The notes beneath the pieces are model-generated. The model made no database searches, had not been told where the DNA came from, and worked only from the letters and a program-made list of their open reading frames with translations. From IMG/VR virus record IMGVR_UViG_3300023313_000010, positions 1-49,012 of that record: 49,012 nt of DNA; one strand, given 5' to 3'. A program made the translations under genes and the position numbers. This stretch comes from a virus. Positions 1 to 7,688 of the stretch are shown here, piece by piece (the first letter of the stretch is position 1; each line of letters begins with the position of its first letter).

Positions 1-16
1 GTGTGCTCTTCCGTCT
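1..16. other. Illumina adapter remnant (artefact)
   Basis: The bases GTGTGCTCTTCCGTCT match the 3' end of the Illumina TruSeq read-2 adapter (GTGTGCTCTTCCGATCT) except for one missing A. They are not found at the equivalent place in the other copy of the terminal repeat, where 48871-48886 has different sequence. This is library sequence, not phage DNA. Confidence 0.9.
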
Positions 17-140
17 GGGACGCAGAGGCGCGGTGGGCAAAAACTCAGAATAACTATGTGCTTTAGAGTGCAGGTGCGTTAGAATGCACATAAATACTTA
101 AACCTACCCCCTAGTTTAAATTTAAAATGAGTTTGAGAAT
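17..140. other. Candidate cos/packaging region upstream of terminase
   Basis: Bases 17-38 are strikingly GC-rich (18 of 22) within AT-rich surroundings, begin with GGGACGCAGAGGCGC, and lie just ahead of the small terminase gene, where lambda-type phages place cos. Bases 69-88 contain short inverted copies (GTGC...GCAC). The adapter joins exactly at base 17, which would fit many reads beginning at one physical end. The packaging role is inference from position, composition and the GpA-type terminase. Confidence 0.4.
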
Positions 141-142
141 AT
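17..142. repeat. Terminal direct repeat, left copy
   Basis: These 126 bases are identical to 48887-49012. The overlap means the assembly is circular or circularly permuted, with a unit length of 48,870 bp. A length of 126 equals k-1 for k = 127, as expected from a de Bruijn assembler, so it need not be a biological terminal redundancy. Base 141 begins the first gene, which is intact only in this copy. Confidence 0.95.
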
Positions 143-380
143 GTTAAAAGCAGGTTCGGAAAATAAAAAAATAATTTTGCATCTAATATCAATATTAGAT
201 TTTAGACATGATGGTTTAAAATCCGCATTGGTTGAGTATTATTGTGTTGGTGGTAAAAGCATTGAGATTGCTAAAATTAATGGTACGCATACTGGGAACT
301 TATACCGTGCGATGAAAAGATTGAATAAGTTGGTTGATGATATTGAGATATTACAAAAAATGAGATTAGGTTTACTATGA
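141..380 (+). CDS. Small HTH DNA-binding protein upstream of terminase
   Basis: A 79-residue protein. Residues about 30-62 (around KSIEIAKINGTHTGNLYRAM) read as a helix-turn-helix of the PapB/sigma-like type, in which a short helix is followed by a recognition helix and a basic stretch. It is the first gene of the late operon, and its last four bases overlap the start of the small terminase gene, so it is translationally coupled. Its place between the putative packaging site and the terminase suggests a regulator of late genes or an accessory packaging protein. The function is inferred from the fold guess and context only. Confidence 0.65.
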   Translation: MLKAGSENKKIILHLISILDFRHDGLKSALVEYYCVGGKSIEIAKINGTHTGNLYRAMKRLNKLVDDIEILQKMRLGLL

Positions 381-964
381 GTAAAATTGACGTTTCTAAT
401 TTATACACTGTAGGGGAGTCAGTAACTCTCAATCAACTGACAACATTGTTAGGCATGACGAGTAATAAAATAAAAGGGTTTATTGCGTTAGGATTGCCAC
501 ATGTTGTTAATGGTCACACAACTGTTTTTGACACTGTTGCCACAGTACGTTGGATAGTTTCCCACGAAGTAAACCAAGCCATGAATCTTGATGAAGAATT
601 TATGAGTGGCATGGAGGCAAAAAGAAGGGGTGAAGTAGCCAAGGCGCTCATGGCGGAGTTACAGTTAGCCAAGGAACGTGAACAATTGGCTAATATTGAA
701 GATTTGATGATGAATTTTACGAGCGCATTAATACAAGTCAGAGCAAAGTTAGTTAGTCAGCCATCAAGATTAAGTGGGATATTATCTCACCAAGATCAAA
801 AAGAAATTAACCGTTTGTTAGAGGCTGACTCACAAGAAATGTTAGAAGTTTTATCGGAATATAAACATGAATATACTGGAAACGAGTCAAGAAGCACAAC
901 TGAAAATATCAGAGTTGATAACCCTCGCATTCCTCCAATGCCTAAAGCCGCCCCCAAAACTTGA
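377..964 (+). CDS. Terminase small subunit, lambda Nu1-like
   Basis: A 195-residue protein close in length to lambda Nu1 (181). The N-terminus (residues about 14-50, VTLNQLTTLLGMTSNKIKGF) fits the winged helix-turn-helix by which Nu1-type subunits bind cos. It is followed by a charged helical stretch (about 75-110, EAKRRGEVAKALMAELQLAKE) that resembles the dimerisation segment of the family. In the phage it would recognise the packaging site and recruit the large subunit. It overlaps the upstream gene by 4 bases and the large terminase by 98 bases. The C-terminus (NPRIPPMPKAAPKT) is proline-rich and probably flexible. Confidence 0.85.
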   Translation: MSKIDVSNLYTVGESVTLNQLTTLLGMTSNKIKGFIALGLPHVVNGHTTVFDTVATVRWIVSHEVNQAMNLDEEFMSGMEAKRRGEVAKALMAELQLAKEREQLANIEDLMMNFTSALIQVRAKLVSQPSRLSGILSHQDQKEINRLLEADSQEMLEVLSEYKHEYTGNESRSTTENIRVDNPRIPPMPKAAPKT

Positions 965-2810
965 CTTAGTAGAATGGGCTGATACATACAGATACTTACC
1001 TGACAACAGCGCGGAGTCAGGCAGGTGGAAAACAAGTAGGGTGGAAGCGGCGAGACAACCAATGTTGAGTATAAGTAATCCTGACGTACAAGAAATAACA
1101 ATAATGTGCGCCATACAATTTATGAAAACTGAATTGATGATAAACACGGCGCTGTATTACATGCATCAAGAGCCAAGCCCTATAATTTACGTTGCCCCAA
1201 AAAAAGAAACAGCCGAAGCATGGTCAAAAGAACGCTTGGTTAAATCGGTTAATGCTACACCTGTGGTGGCGGATATCTTTACCGACAACAGAAGAGGTGA
1301 AGGTAACACGATTACCCAGAAACAATATCCAGGTGGGCAGATAAGTATTGTTTCTGCTCGTAATCCAACTGACTTGGCTATGAGGGCTTGTAGGGTTGTT
1401 TTACTGGATGAAATCGACAAATACCCTGTCAATGTTGGGTCGGGTGAATCGGGGTCTGGTGGTGAGGGAGACCCCATTGCTGTTGTTTGGGGTCGCGCGA
1501 CAACCTACGGTGGGCGTGCTAAAAAGGTTTCGGCGTGTAGTCCTACAGTTGAGGGTAAATCAAGGATTGATGCTGAATACCGAAAATCAAATATGCAAGA
1601 GTTTTATCATGTTTGCCCTCACTGCGACCATGCAAAAGTGTTGATGTGGACTGATGTTAAGATACCTAAAAATGAAAAAGGTGAAATGCAACACGAAGGG
1701 GCGGCAATTGTTTGCAGTGAGTGTGGTGCAGAATGGAATGAATCAGATCGACACAAAGCTATTCGTAATCATTTTTGGGTGGCGAAAAAACCCGAAGTAA
1801 CATGGCATCATGGGTACAAAGCAAGTAGTTTATGTTCACCGTTTACGCCTGTAGTCACATTGGCCAAAGAATTTGTTGACGCTCAAGGCAGTCAAGAGAG
1901 TTTAAAAGCTTTTCGTAATACACGTATGGCCGAAACATGGAAAGAGGTAGGAGAACGTCCTGAGTGGAAGAAATTGTACGACAGGAGAGAAGATTACCCT
2001 GTGGAAGTGATACCTGACGGAGCTTTGTTGGTGACTTGTGGTATTGACGTTCAGAAAGATTATATAACGGGCGAGGTTGTGGGTTGGGGGAGACGCAAAG
2101 AATCTTGGTCGATCGAGGAGTTTGTCATTCATGGTAAAATGGAAGAAGAAGAATTGCAGGAAAAGTTGTCGGCATTTTTGGAACGAACTTATGCTAATTC
2201 AGCAGGTTTAGAAATACCGATAATGAAGACCTGTATTGACTCAGGTTACAACACTCAAGAAGTTTACGGGTTTGTGCGTAGTTACAACTCTGATTCGGTG
2301 GTTGCAATTAAAGGTGGTAATGACGGGTTAAAAACCATTATTGGCACACCTTTGCCTGTTGATGTTAAAGTCGACGGGAAAAGAATATCGAGAGGATTGA
2401 TGTTGTGGCATGTTGGTTCAAGTGTTATAAAAGAGCAATTATACCGTTGGTTTAGTGCTGAAAAACCAACGGATGAACAGTTATCGACCAGTGACGGTCG
2501 TTATCCTTCGGGTTATTGTCATTTTCCGATGTATTCTGAGGAATTTTTTAAGCAAATTACAGCCGAACAATACACAATGAAAGTTGACAACAGAGGTTTT
2601 CACACCTATGTTTGGGATAATATGCGAAAAGACAATCACAAATTGGATTGCCGAGTTTATGCGAGAGCCGCCGCGTCCATGTTACAAATAGATAGAATGA
2701 ATGAAGAAAATTGGTTAGAATTGGAAAAAATATACTTACCCAAGCAAAATAACACTGACCCCAAGCCTAAAAAGCGTAGGCAAGGAAGGTTTATAAAGAG
2801 AAACCGATGA
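867..2810 (+). CDS. Terminase large subunit, lambda GpA family
   Basis: A 647-residue packaging motor and nuclease, almost the length of lambda gpA (641). The N-terminal segment KPPPKLDLVEWADTYRYLP (28-46) is typical of the family. The ATPase Walker A region is atypical, CAIQFMKT (81-88), with methionine where glycine is usual. Walker B is RVVLLDEID (176-184). A zinc-binding insert begins with CPHC (250-253) and continues with CSEC. The C-terminal nuclease shows TCGIDVQKD, TCIDSGYN and the family signature KLDCRVYARAA. The start at 867 lies 98 bases inside the small-subunit gene; it is preferred because the family N-terminus is encoded there. Confidence 0.95.
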   Translation: MNILETSQEAQLKISELITLAFLQCLKPPPKLDLVEWADTYRYLPDNSAESGRWKTSRVEAARQPMLSISNPDVQEITIMCAIQFMKTELMINTALYYMHQEPSPIIYVAPKKETAEAWSKERLVKSVNATPVVADIFTDNRRGEGNTITQKQYPGGQISIVSARNPTDLAMRACRVVLLDEIDKYPVNVGSGESGSGGEGDPIAVVWGRATTYGGRAKKVSACSPTVEGKSRIDAEYRKSNMQEFYHVCPHCDHAKVLMWTDVKIPKNEKGEMQHEGAAIVCSECGAEWNESDRHKAIRNHFWVAKKPEVTWHHGYKASSLCSPFTPVVTLAKEFVDAQGSQESLKAFRNTRMAETWKEVGERPEWKKLYDRREDYPVEVIPDGALLVTCGIDVQKDYITGEVVGWGRRKESWSIEEFVIHGKMEEEELQEKLSAFLERTYANSAGLEIPIMKTCIDSGYNTQEVYGFVRSYNSDSVVAIKGGNDGLKTIIGTPLPVDVKVDGKRISRGLMLWHVGSSVIKEQLYRWFSAEKPTDEQLSTSDGRYPSGYCHFPMYSEEFFKQITAEQYTMKVDNRGFHTYVWDNMRKDNHKLDCRVYARAAASMLQIDRMNEENWLELEKIYLPKQNNTDPKPKKRRQGRFIKRNR

Positions 2811-3013
2811 CTACTAAATCACAACTTGAAGAATTGGAAAAATCTTATTATGCAGGAGTGTTAAAGGTTCGTGAAGGTGACACATGGATAGAATATCAAT
2901 CCATGTCACACATGCGTATTGCGATACAGGATGCAAAAGCTGAATTGAATAATACCCGACCAAAAGGTTCACACTTTGTGAAAACGAGTAAAGGTTATGA
3001 ATCGAATAGATAA
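2807..3013 (+). CDS. Head-tail connector protein, gpW-like
   Basis: Sixty-eight residues, the same size as lambda gpW. The opening TTKSQLEELEKSYYAGVLKV, then GDTWIEYQSMSHMRIAI, is the usual pattern of gpW-type proteins, which seal the portal after packaging and form the platform for the tail. The gene sits between large terminase and portal exactly as in lambda. It overlaps the terminase stop by 4 bases (ATGA) and the portal start by 17 bases, indicating a coupled head-gene operon. Confidence 0.85.
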   Translation: MTTKSQLEELEKSYYAGVLKVREGDTWIEYQSMSHMRIAIQDAKAELNNTRPKGSHFVKTSKGYESNR

Positions 3014-4430
3014 AGTTATAAGTTATTTCAGCCCATCATTAGGGTTGAAGCGTTCACAAGCACGAATCGCAACTGATGCGATTAGAAATTATGATGTTGC
3101 AAGTCGTGGACGTAGAAACGAAGGTTGGTACAGACCTAACACAACCGCCGCAGATGAGCTTTCTAAGGCTTTTCAGATCGGTGCGGCATCGGCGCAAGAG
3201 TTATGTCGTAATAACCCATTAGCGGGCAAAATAAAGCGTATTTGGAGTGGTAATATAGTCGGTGCAGGGATACAGCTTGACATAAAGGGTGATAACGACA
3301 TAAAAGTTGGACTTTTTCAAAAAGATTACGATTTATGGTGTAATTCAACCACATGTGATTATGAAGGCCATTACAATTTGTACGGGCTACAATGGTTGTG
3401 GGCTAATACTATTGTTGAATCAGGGGCAGTGTTTATTCTAAAACGTATAAATTCTAGTATGAAAATACCTTTACAATTGCAGACTTTAGAACAATCCCAG
3501 TTAGACCGAGGTAAAAATGGTGAGTATATTCGTGATGGGATTGAATACACCAATAATGGTGCGATAAAAGGGTATTGGTTTATTATCGACAAAACTCAAA
3601 GAATCACTGAGTCGAAATTTTACCCTGCAAGCGCTGTTCTTCACGTTTTTAGAAAAGAGCGTGTAGGTCAACATTTAGGCATGACTTGGCTTGCGCCTAT
3701 TGCCACCTTGTTGCGTAATTACGATACATATATGGATGCCAAGTTGATGCAACAACAGATTGCGGCGTGTTTCGCTGTGATCGTTGAGAACGCAAGCAGT
3801 AATTTAGGTAGTATTTCACCTGACAATCAACTCCCTGACACCATTGAATCGGGTATGATTGAATATGTTGACTCAGGGACTATCCCGCACACTATATCAC
3901 CTCCTAAAGCTGATAATTCTTCACAATTCGATGATTCAATAAAGGGTGACATTGCCGCAGGTGTTGGTTTAACAAGAGAACAATTGACAGGTGATTTTTC
4001 AAAAGTTAACTTCGCTTCGGGTAGAATGGCTAAAAATGAATTTAACTATGATTTGGATTATGTTCAAAAAGTCATGTTCAAACCTGCTTTAGAAGGTGTT
4101 TTTAATTGGGTTTCTAGTTTGTATCAGATTAAAAACGGTGTTGGTGACTATACTTCTGATTGGACTTTCCCGACACGTTCGGCGGTTAACCCTAAAGAAG
4201 AATTTGAAGTGTTGATGTCAAAAGTAAGACACTCCATGATGTCCCCATCAAAAGCCGCAAAATTAAGTGGTGAAAAATTAGATGTTATTGTGAAACAATG
4301 GGTGAAAGATAAAGAATTGTTCGGTGACTTGGTTTTTGATATTGACCCAAGTCTTTACGCCGCAACAGGAAACCAATTAAATAACAATGACGCGGCGAGT
4401 GCCAATAATGATAACCAAGGTGTGAAATAA
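2997..4430 (+). CDS. Portal protein, lambda gpB family
   Basis: A 477-residue protein recognisable as a phage_portal_2/lambda gpB-type portal, the dodecameric vertex through which DNA enters and leaves the capsid. Supporting segments are the N-terminal YDVASRGRRNEGWY, the NNPLAGKIKRIWSGNIVGAGI block (about 78-98), the FRKERVGQHLGMTWLAPIA block (about 219-237) and the C-terminal DWTFPTRSAVNPKEE region. The last 20 residues are asparagine-rich and low complexity. It is somewhat shorter than lambda gpB (533). No SPP1-type minor head protein or separate protease follows immediately; instead a cassette of other structural genes intervenes. Confidence 0.93.
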   Translation: MNRIDKVISYFSPSLGLKRSQARIATDAIRNYDVASRGRRNEGWYRPNTTAADELSKAFQIGAASAQELCRNNPLAGKIKRIWSGNIVGAGIQLDIKGDNDIKVGLFQKDYDLWCNSTTCDYEGHYNLYGLQWLWANTIVESGAVFILKRINSSMKIPLQLQTLEQSQLDRGKNGEYIRDGIEYTNNGAIKGYWFIIDKTQRITESKFYPASAVLHVFRKERVGQHLGMTWLAPIATLLRNYDTYMDAKLMQQQIAACFAVIVENASSNLGSISPDNQLPDTIESGMIEYVDSGTIPHTISPPKADNSSQFDDSIKGDIAAGVGLTREQLTGDFSKVNFASGRMAKNEFNYDLDYVQKVMFKPALEGVFNWVSSLYQIKNGVGDYTSDWTFPTRSAVNPKEEFEVLMSKVRHSMMSPSKAAKLSGEKLDVIVKQWVKDKELFGDLVFDIDPSLYAATGNQLNNNDAASANNDNQGVK

Positions 4431-4690
4431 TGTCGAGATTACATAAACCTTATTGGAAAAGAATGTTAATCTCATTAGATCAAACATTCTTGAATGTATT
4501 ACCTAGTCCTCTGCTTAATTGGTGGTTAGAACCTGCTCATCCTTTTGGTCTTGAGGATGAAACCTTATCAAGTGTCATGGGAAAGAACCTAGAATTTTGC
4601 TCTGTATGTAGAGTAGTTTGCAAAGTTGTATCTTTTTTCTTTAGACAAAACACCCATTGTAAAGACTCTATTGAGCGGGATGAAGTTTAA
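4430..4690 (+). CDS. Conserved small phage protein, unknown function
   Basis: Eighty-six residues. The pattern LISLDQTFLNVL ... DETLSSVMG ... FFFRQNTHC resembles a small cysteine/histidine-containing protein family common in tailed phages, from memory of its ALDQ...DETLS...HC signature. Its role is unknown. Its ATG overlaps the last base of the portal stop (TAATG), and its own stop overlaps the next start in the same way, so it belongs to the late operon. It has no signal peptide. Four cysteines (positions about 64-82) could bind metal or form disulfides. Confidence 0.75.
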   Translation: MSRLHKPYWKRMLISLDQTFLNVLPSPLLNWWLEPAHPFGLEDETLSSVMGKNLEFCSVCRVVCKVVSFFFRQNTHCKDSIERDEV

Positions 4691-5136
4691 TGGAAAATGA
4701 GCTACTTAAAAGATTATTACAACACGTCAGTAGTGTATCATTAGCTGTGACTGTTATAAGTTTATACTTGATGGGTGATACAAAATGGTTAGACCCGTAT
4801 TTACCTGAGAATGGTAAATTTCTAATACTTTGTTTACTCATCGGTTTGGTTGTGGTTTATGAATTATCTATTTTGGGTGCTAAACGGATAGATTGCAAAG
4901 TTGGTAAGTTAGACTTAAAAGTGCAAGAAGTGTTATTAAATATGGAAATAAATAGCCTTGTTCAAGCTGTGAATGGGTTATATGGAAGATTTTTAGCCAG
5001 TGGTGATGAATTTATAACCAATGAATACACTATAAAAGAATTATCGGATTTGACCGACAAACGATTGAGGCTTGGTGTCAACAGTTATACACAAGGCAGA
5101 TTAGAATTTTTAAACAGTAAGATTAAATTAGGGTAA
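4690..5136 (+). CDS. Two-pass membrane protein, unknown function
   Basis: A 148-residue protein with two hydrophobic segments, roughly residues 14-28 (VSSVSLAVTVISLYLM) and 43-62 (KFLILCLLIGLVVVYELSIL), followed by an 85-residue soluble helical tail. It starts on the last base of the previous stop. Two-segment membrane proteins can be holins, but this one lies in the head region, far from the spanin genes, and its long cytoplasmic tail is not holin-like. I therefore call it only a membrane protein. Confidence 0.75.
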   Translation: MENELLKRLLQHVSSVSLAVTVISLYLMGDTKWLDPYLPENGKFLILCLLIGLVVVYELSILGAKRIDCKVGKLDLKVQEVLLNMEINSLVQAVNGLYGRFLASGDEFITNEYTIKELSDLTDKRLRLGVNSYTQGRLEFLNSKIKLG

Positions 5137-5141
5137 AAATA

Positions 5142-5501
5142 ATGAAGATTTCATATTTTTTACTATTAATAACATTGTCTATAAACGCTCAAGCGGCAAC
5201 TATCTTCTGGACTAAACCATTACCTGTTGCCGATATAACTTACACTAAAGTATTTTTATATTGTCAGGGTAAAGAAGTTGGTAGTGTGCCTGTGAGAACT
5301 ACTAGAATTTACACTAATAGCACAACTATGAATAAATCAGGTGTTAATACTTGTTATGTTAAGTCTGCGGGTTACTTAACTTCTGATATCGGAAAAAACC
5401 TAATTTATTCTATTCCATCAAAATCTATAACGTTCAAATTAGTTAATGGTACATTGGTTAAAGCTGTACCATTAACTCCTACGGGTTTAGGTATAAAATA
5501 G
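5142..5501 (+). CDS. Secreted or structural small protein with signal-like N-terminus
   Basis: A 119-residue protein whose first 18 residues (MKISYFLLLITLSINAQA) form a typical Sec signal peptide with an AxA cleavage site, followed by ATIFWTKP. The mature part is beta-rich, with many threonines and valines and two cysteines, and may be an Ig- or fibronectin-like fold. Its stop directly abuts the start of the 728-residue protein at 5502. A signal peptide on a phage protein suggests export to the periplasm or cell surface of the infected host. Superinfection exclusion is one possibility, but nothing in the sequence proves it. Confidence 0.7.
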   Translation: MKISYFLLLITLSINAQAATIFWTKPLPVADITYTKVFLYCQGKEVGSVPVRTTRIYTNSTTMNKSGVNTCYVKSAGYLTSDIGKNLIYSIPSKSITFKLVNGTLVKAVPLTPTGLGIK

Positions 5502-7688
5502 ATGGCTAGAGTAGTCAAAAAGATTAATGGTAACGGGTTAGCCGTAGCTAATGTAGTTACTATTGACCTACCTGTACACACTACAGGTGATGTTATACAA
5601 ATATTTGTAGGTGTTAATACAGGTACGTTAACAACTCCTGCTAGTCTATCACAAGACGGATATGTAAACGGAGGAGAGGACTTATATTCATTTACACATG
5701 TAGGTGAGGCTATACCTTTAACATCGATCGCTATAACAAGCTCTAACGCAACAACAGAATTCACATATCATATTTATGTGTGTAAGGGTGTGCCTACTAC
5801 AGCTTATGTATCGGCTTATCAACCATTATATGATAGTGCTAATACAGGTACTCCTACAGCTACAGCACTATTACCATTAGACGACAATTGCCTTGTGTTT
5901 GCGTGTGCAGTGGGTGGGGGTAATATTACAACACTTCCGCCTGTAGGGTGGTTCGATGGCGGGTGTTCCAATTCTAGCAGTTCAGGAATATCATCCTCTT
6001 CTGCTTATATTAATCAAGCTACAGCGGCAACAACTGGGGCTATTAAGTTCCCACTAGGCTCTGATATAAAAGATAGGTTCAGCTACATAGTTATAGCATT
6101 AAAATCTTCTGATGCTTCCATTGAAGCTATGTGTTCGGGAGTTCCTGCAAATATCATCCATGCTATGGGCAATGACTGCGGACACGATGGCATAGGTGAA
6201 GTAAACCTTTCAGCTACGATAACAACTGTTGGCGCGACATTCACTACTCGTAATGAAGCAGGAACAGAAGTAATCGGTGGTTTAATCGATGGGTATAGAA
6301 ATGCATCAACACGTACAGGTAGCTCAAGCTTTACAGATCAAGCGATATTACAAGTAACGCCCCTAGCTTCTGCTAAAGATTTTACCAATATGAAGCTTAG
6401 TATTGCGCCTGTCTATCTAGGTAAGCGTACACCTAGAACCTACGCGGATTATGCTAGTTTCTTTGGTCTATATGACAGTGTAGCAGGAGCTTGGAGGATT
6501 TGGCGTATAAAGTCTAATGACTCAATACCAAGCATTAAAACCCGCACCATGACTGTCTTGGATGTCTCAGGTGGGTATGAGGATGAGACGGTAGGTGCAT
6601 TTAGCTTAACAGCTATTACACATATTTTCTTTGGTAGGGTCATTGAGAAGAATGCAGGGTCACAGGAGATGTGTTGGTATCCTATCTATGATTTACAAAC
6701 AATTAAGGTTATTGGTGGTAATGCGACAAGACCTGTTAACTTTCAAACAGCGGTAGACCTTGCCAAAACAGCAGGGTTAAACACTGTACAGAATCAATCA
6801 GGACAGTCTCTAGGTCAGTTCTACGCCACACAAAGTATATCAACAGGTGATGGCTCATCCCCTACGGTATGGGATAGCACAGGTCAATCTATAGAATTCC
6901 CATCTGCTTTAGATATTGCTAATGGACGAGTTCAAAGCAAGATAGCTCAAGCGTCATTGGCTTACAGTATTGATAGTGATGCTGTAGTACCTAGTAACAC
7001 GTTTAACATGGGTGACTATCATCAGTTTAATTACGTAAGTGGGGCTGTAACAGGAGCAGGACTTGTACTAAACGGTACAGTAAATCTATCGAATGTTACA
7101 GGTGCTATGAAAGATTGGACGTTTGCCGATTGTATTTCATTTAGTAATGTCTGTGATATGTCGGCAGGTAACAGCTATAAGAATATAATTAACCCAATAA
7201 CGATAGATTCCGAAGCGGCTCTATCGTTATTGGGGAATGGAAATTTTGATAATTCTACATTAATTATCGTTGGAGACCAGTCGGGGATATGGGCTGACAA
7301 GATTTTAAAGTTTTCTAATAATGTAAAGGATATTGAGTACACGGGAACTACACCTTTCAGATTAATGTCATCCACTCCTATAACAGTTAATAATAGTAAC
7401 ACTGGGATACTTACTATTGACACACCCCAACCAACACTAACAATTACGGGTTTTATATCTGGGTCTATTGTTTTAATCCATGATTTAGATAGTGCTGACC
7501 CACAAGATAAGGGCACAGAGCTTTTAAGAAATAATAATGCTATTTCCGATATTGCTTATATAGGTACTGCGAGTAATATAGTATCTATATCGGCGTATAA
7601 GTCAGGGTATAAACGATTTTATGCCGAGTACACAATAGCTCCTACCGATGCTACTTTTACGATTAACCAAGAACTAGAGACAAACTAA
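5502..7688 (+). CDS. Large beta-rich structural protein, probable fibre or decoration
   Basis: A 728-residue, glycine-, serine- and threonine-rich protein with no charged coiled coil. The first 200 residues look like a beta-sandwich. Residues about 500-690 contain successive short asparagine- and isoleucine-rich segments (GNGNFDNSTLIIVGDQSG, NNVKDIEYTGTTPF, NNSNTGILTIDT) of the sort seen in beta-helical fibres. It is likely a virion surface protein, either a receptor-binding fibre or a head fibre, given its place between portal and capsid. By eye its codons favour CTA, GTA and ATA more than flanking genes do, which may indicate separate origin. Its stop overlaps the next start (TAATG). Confidence 0.7.
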   Translation: MARVVKKINGNGLAVANVVTIDLPVHTTGDVIQIFVGVNTGTLTTPASLSQDGYVNGGEDLYSFTHVGEAIPLTSIAITSSNATTEFTYHIYVCKGVPTTAYVSAYQPLYDSANTGTPTATALLPLDDNCLVFACAVGGGNITTLPPVGWFDGGCSNSSSSGISSSSAYINQATAATTGAIKFPLGSDIKDRFSYIVIALKSSDASIEAMCSGVPANIIHAMGNDCGHDGIGEVNLSATITTVGATFTTRNEAGTEVIGGLIDGYRNASTRTGSSSFTDQAILQVTPLASAKDFTNMKLSIAPVYLGKRTPRTYADYASFFGLYDSVAGAWRIWRIKSNDSIPSIKTRTMTVLDVSGGYEDETVGAFSLTAITHIFFGRVIEKNAGSQEMCWYPIYDLQTIKVIGGNATRPVNFQTAVDLAKTAGLNTVQNQSGQSLGQFYATQSISTGDGSSPTVWDSTGQSIEFPSALDIANGRVQSKIAQASLAYSIDSDAVVPSNTFNMGDYHQFNYVSGAVTGAGLVLNGTVNLSNVTGAMKDWTFADCISFSNVCDMSAGNSYKNIINPITIDSEAALSLLGNGNFDNSTLIIVGDQSGIWADKILKFSNNVKDIEYTGTTPFRLMSSTPITVNNSNTGILTIDTPQPTLTITGFISGSIVLIHDLDSADPQDKGTELLRNNNAISDIAYIGTASNIVSISAYKSGYKRFYAEYTIAPTDATFTINQELETN

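Noticed and set aside
796-1147. Minus-strand ORFs of 86-101 codons within the terminase genes
   Set aside because: Antisense shadows of strongly recognised genes, no ribosome-binding sites.
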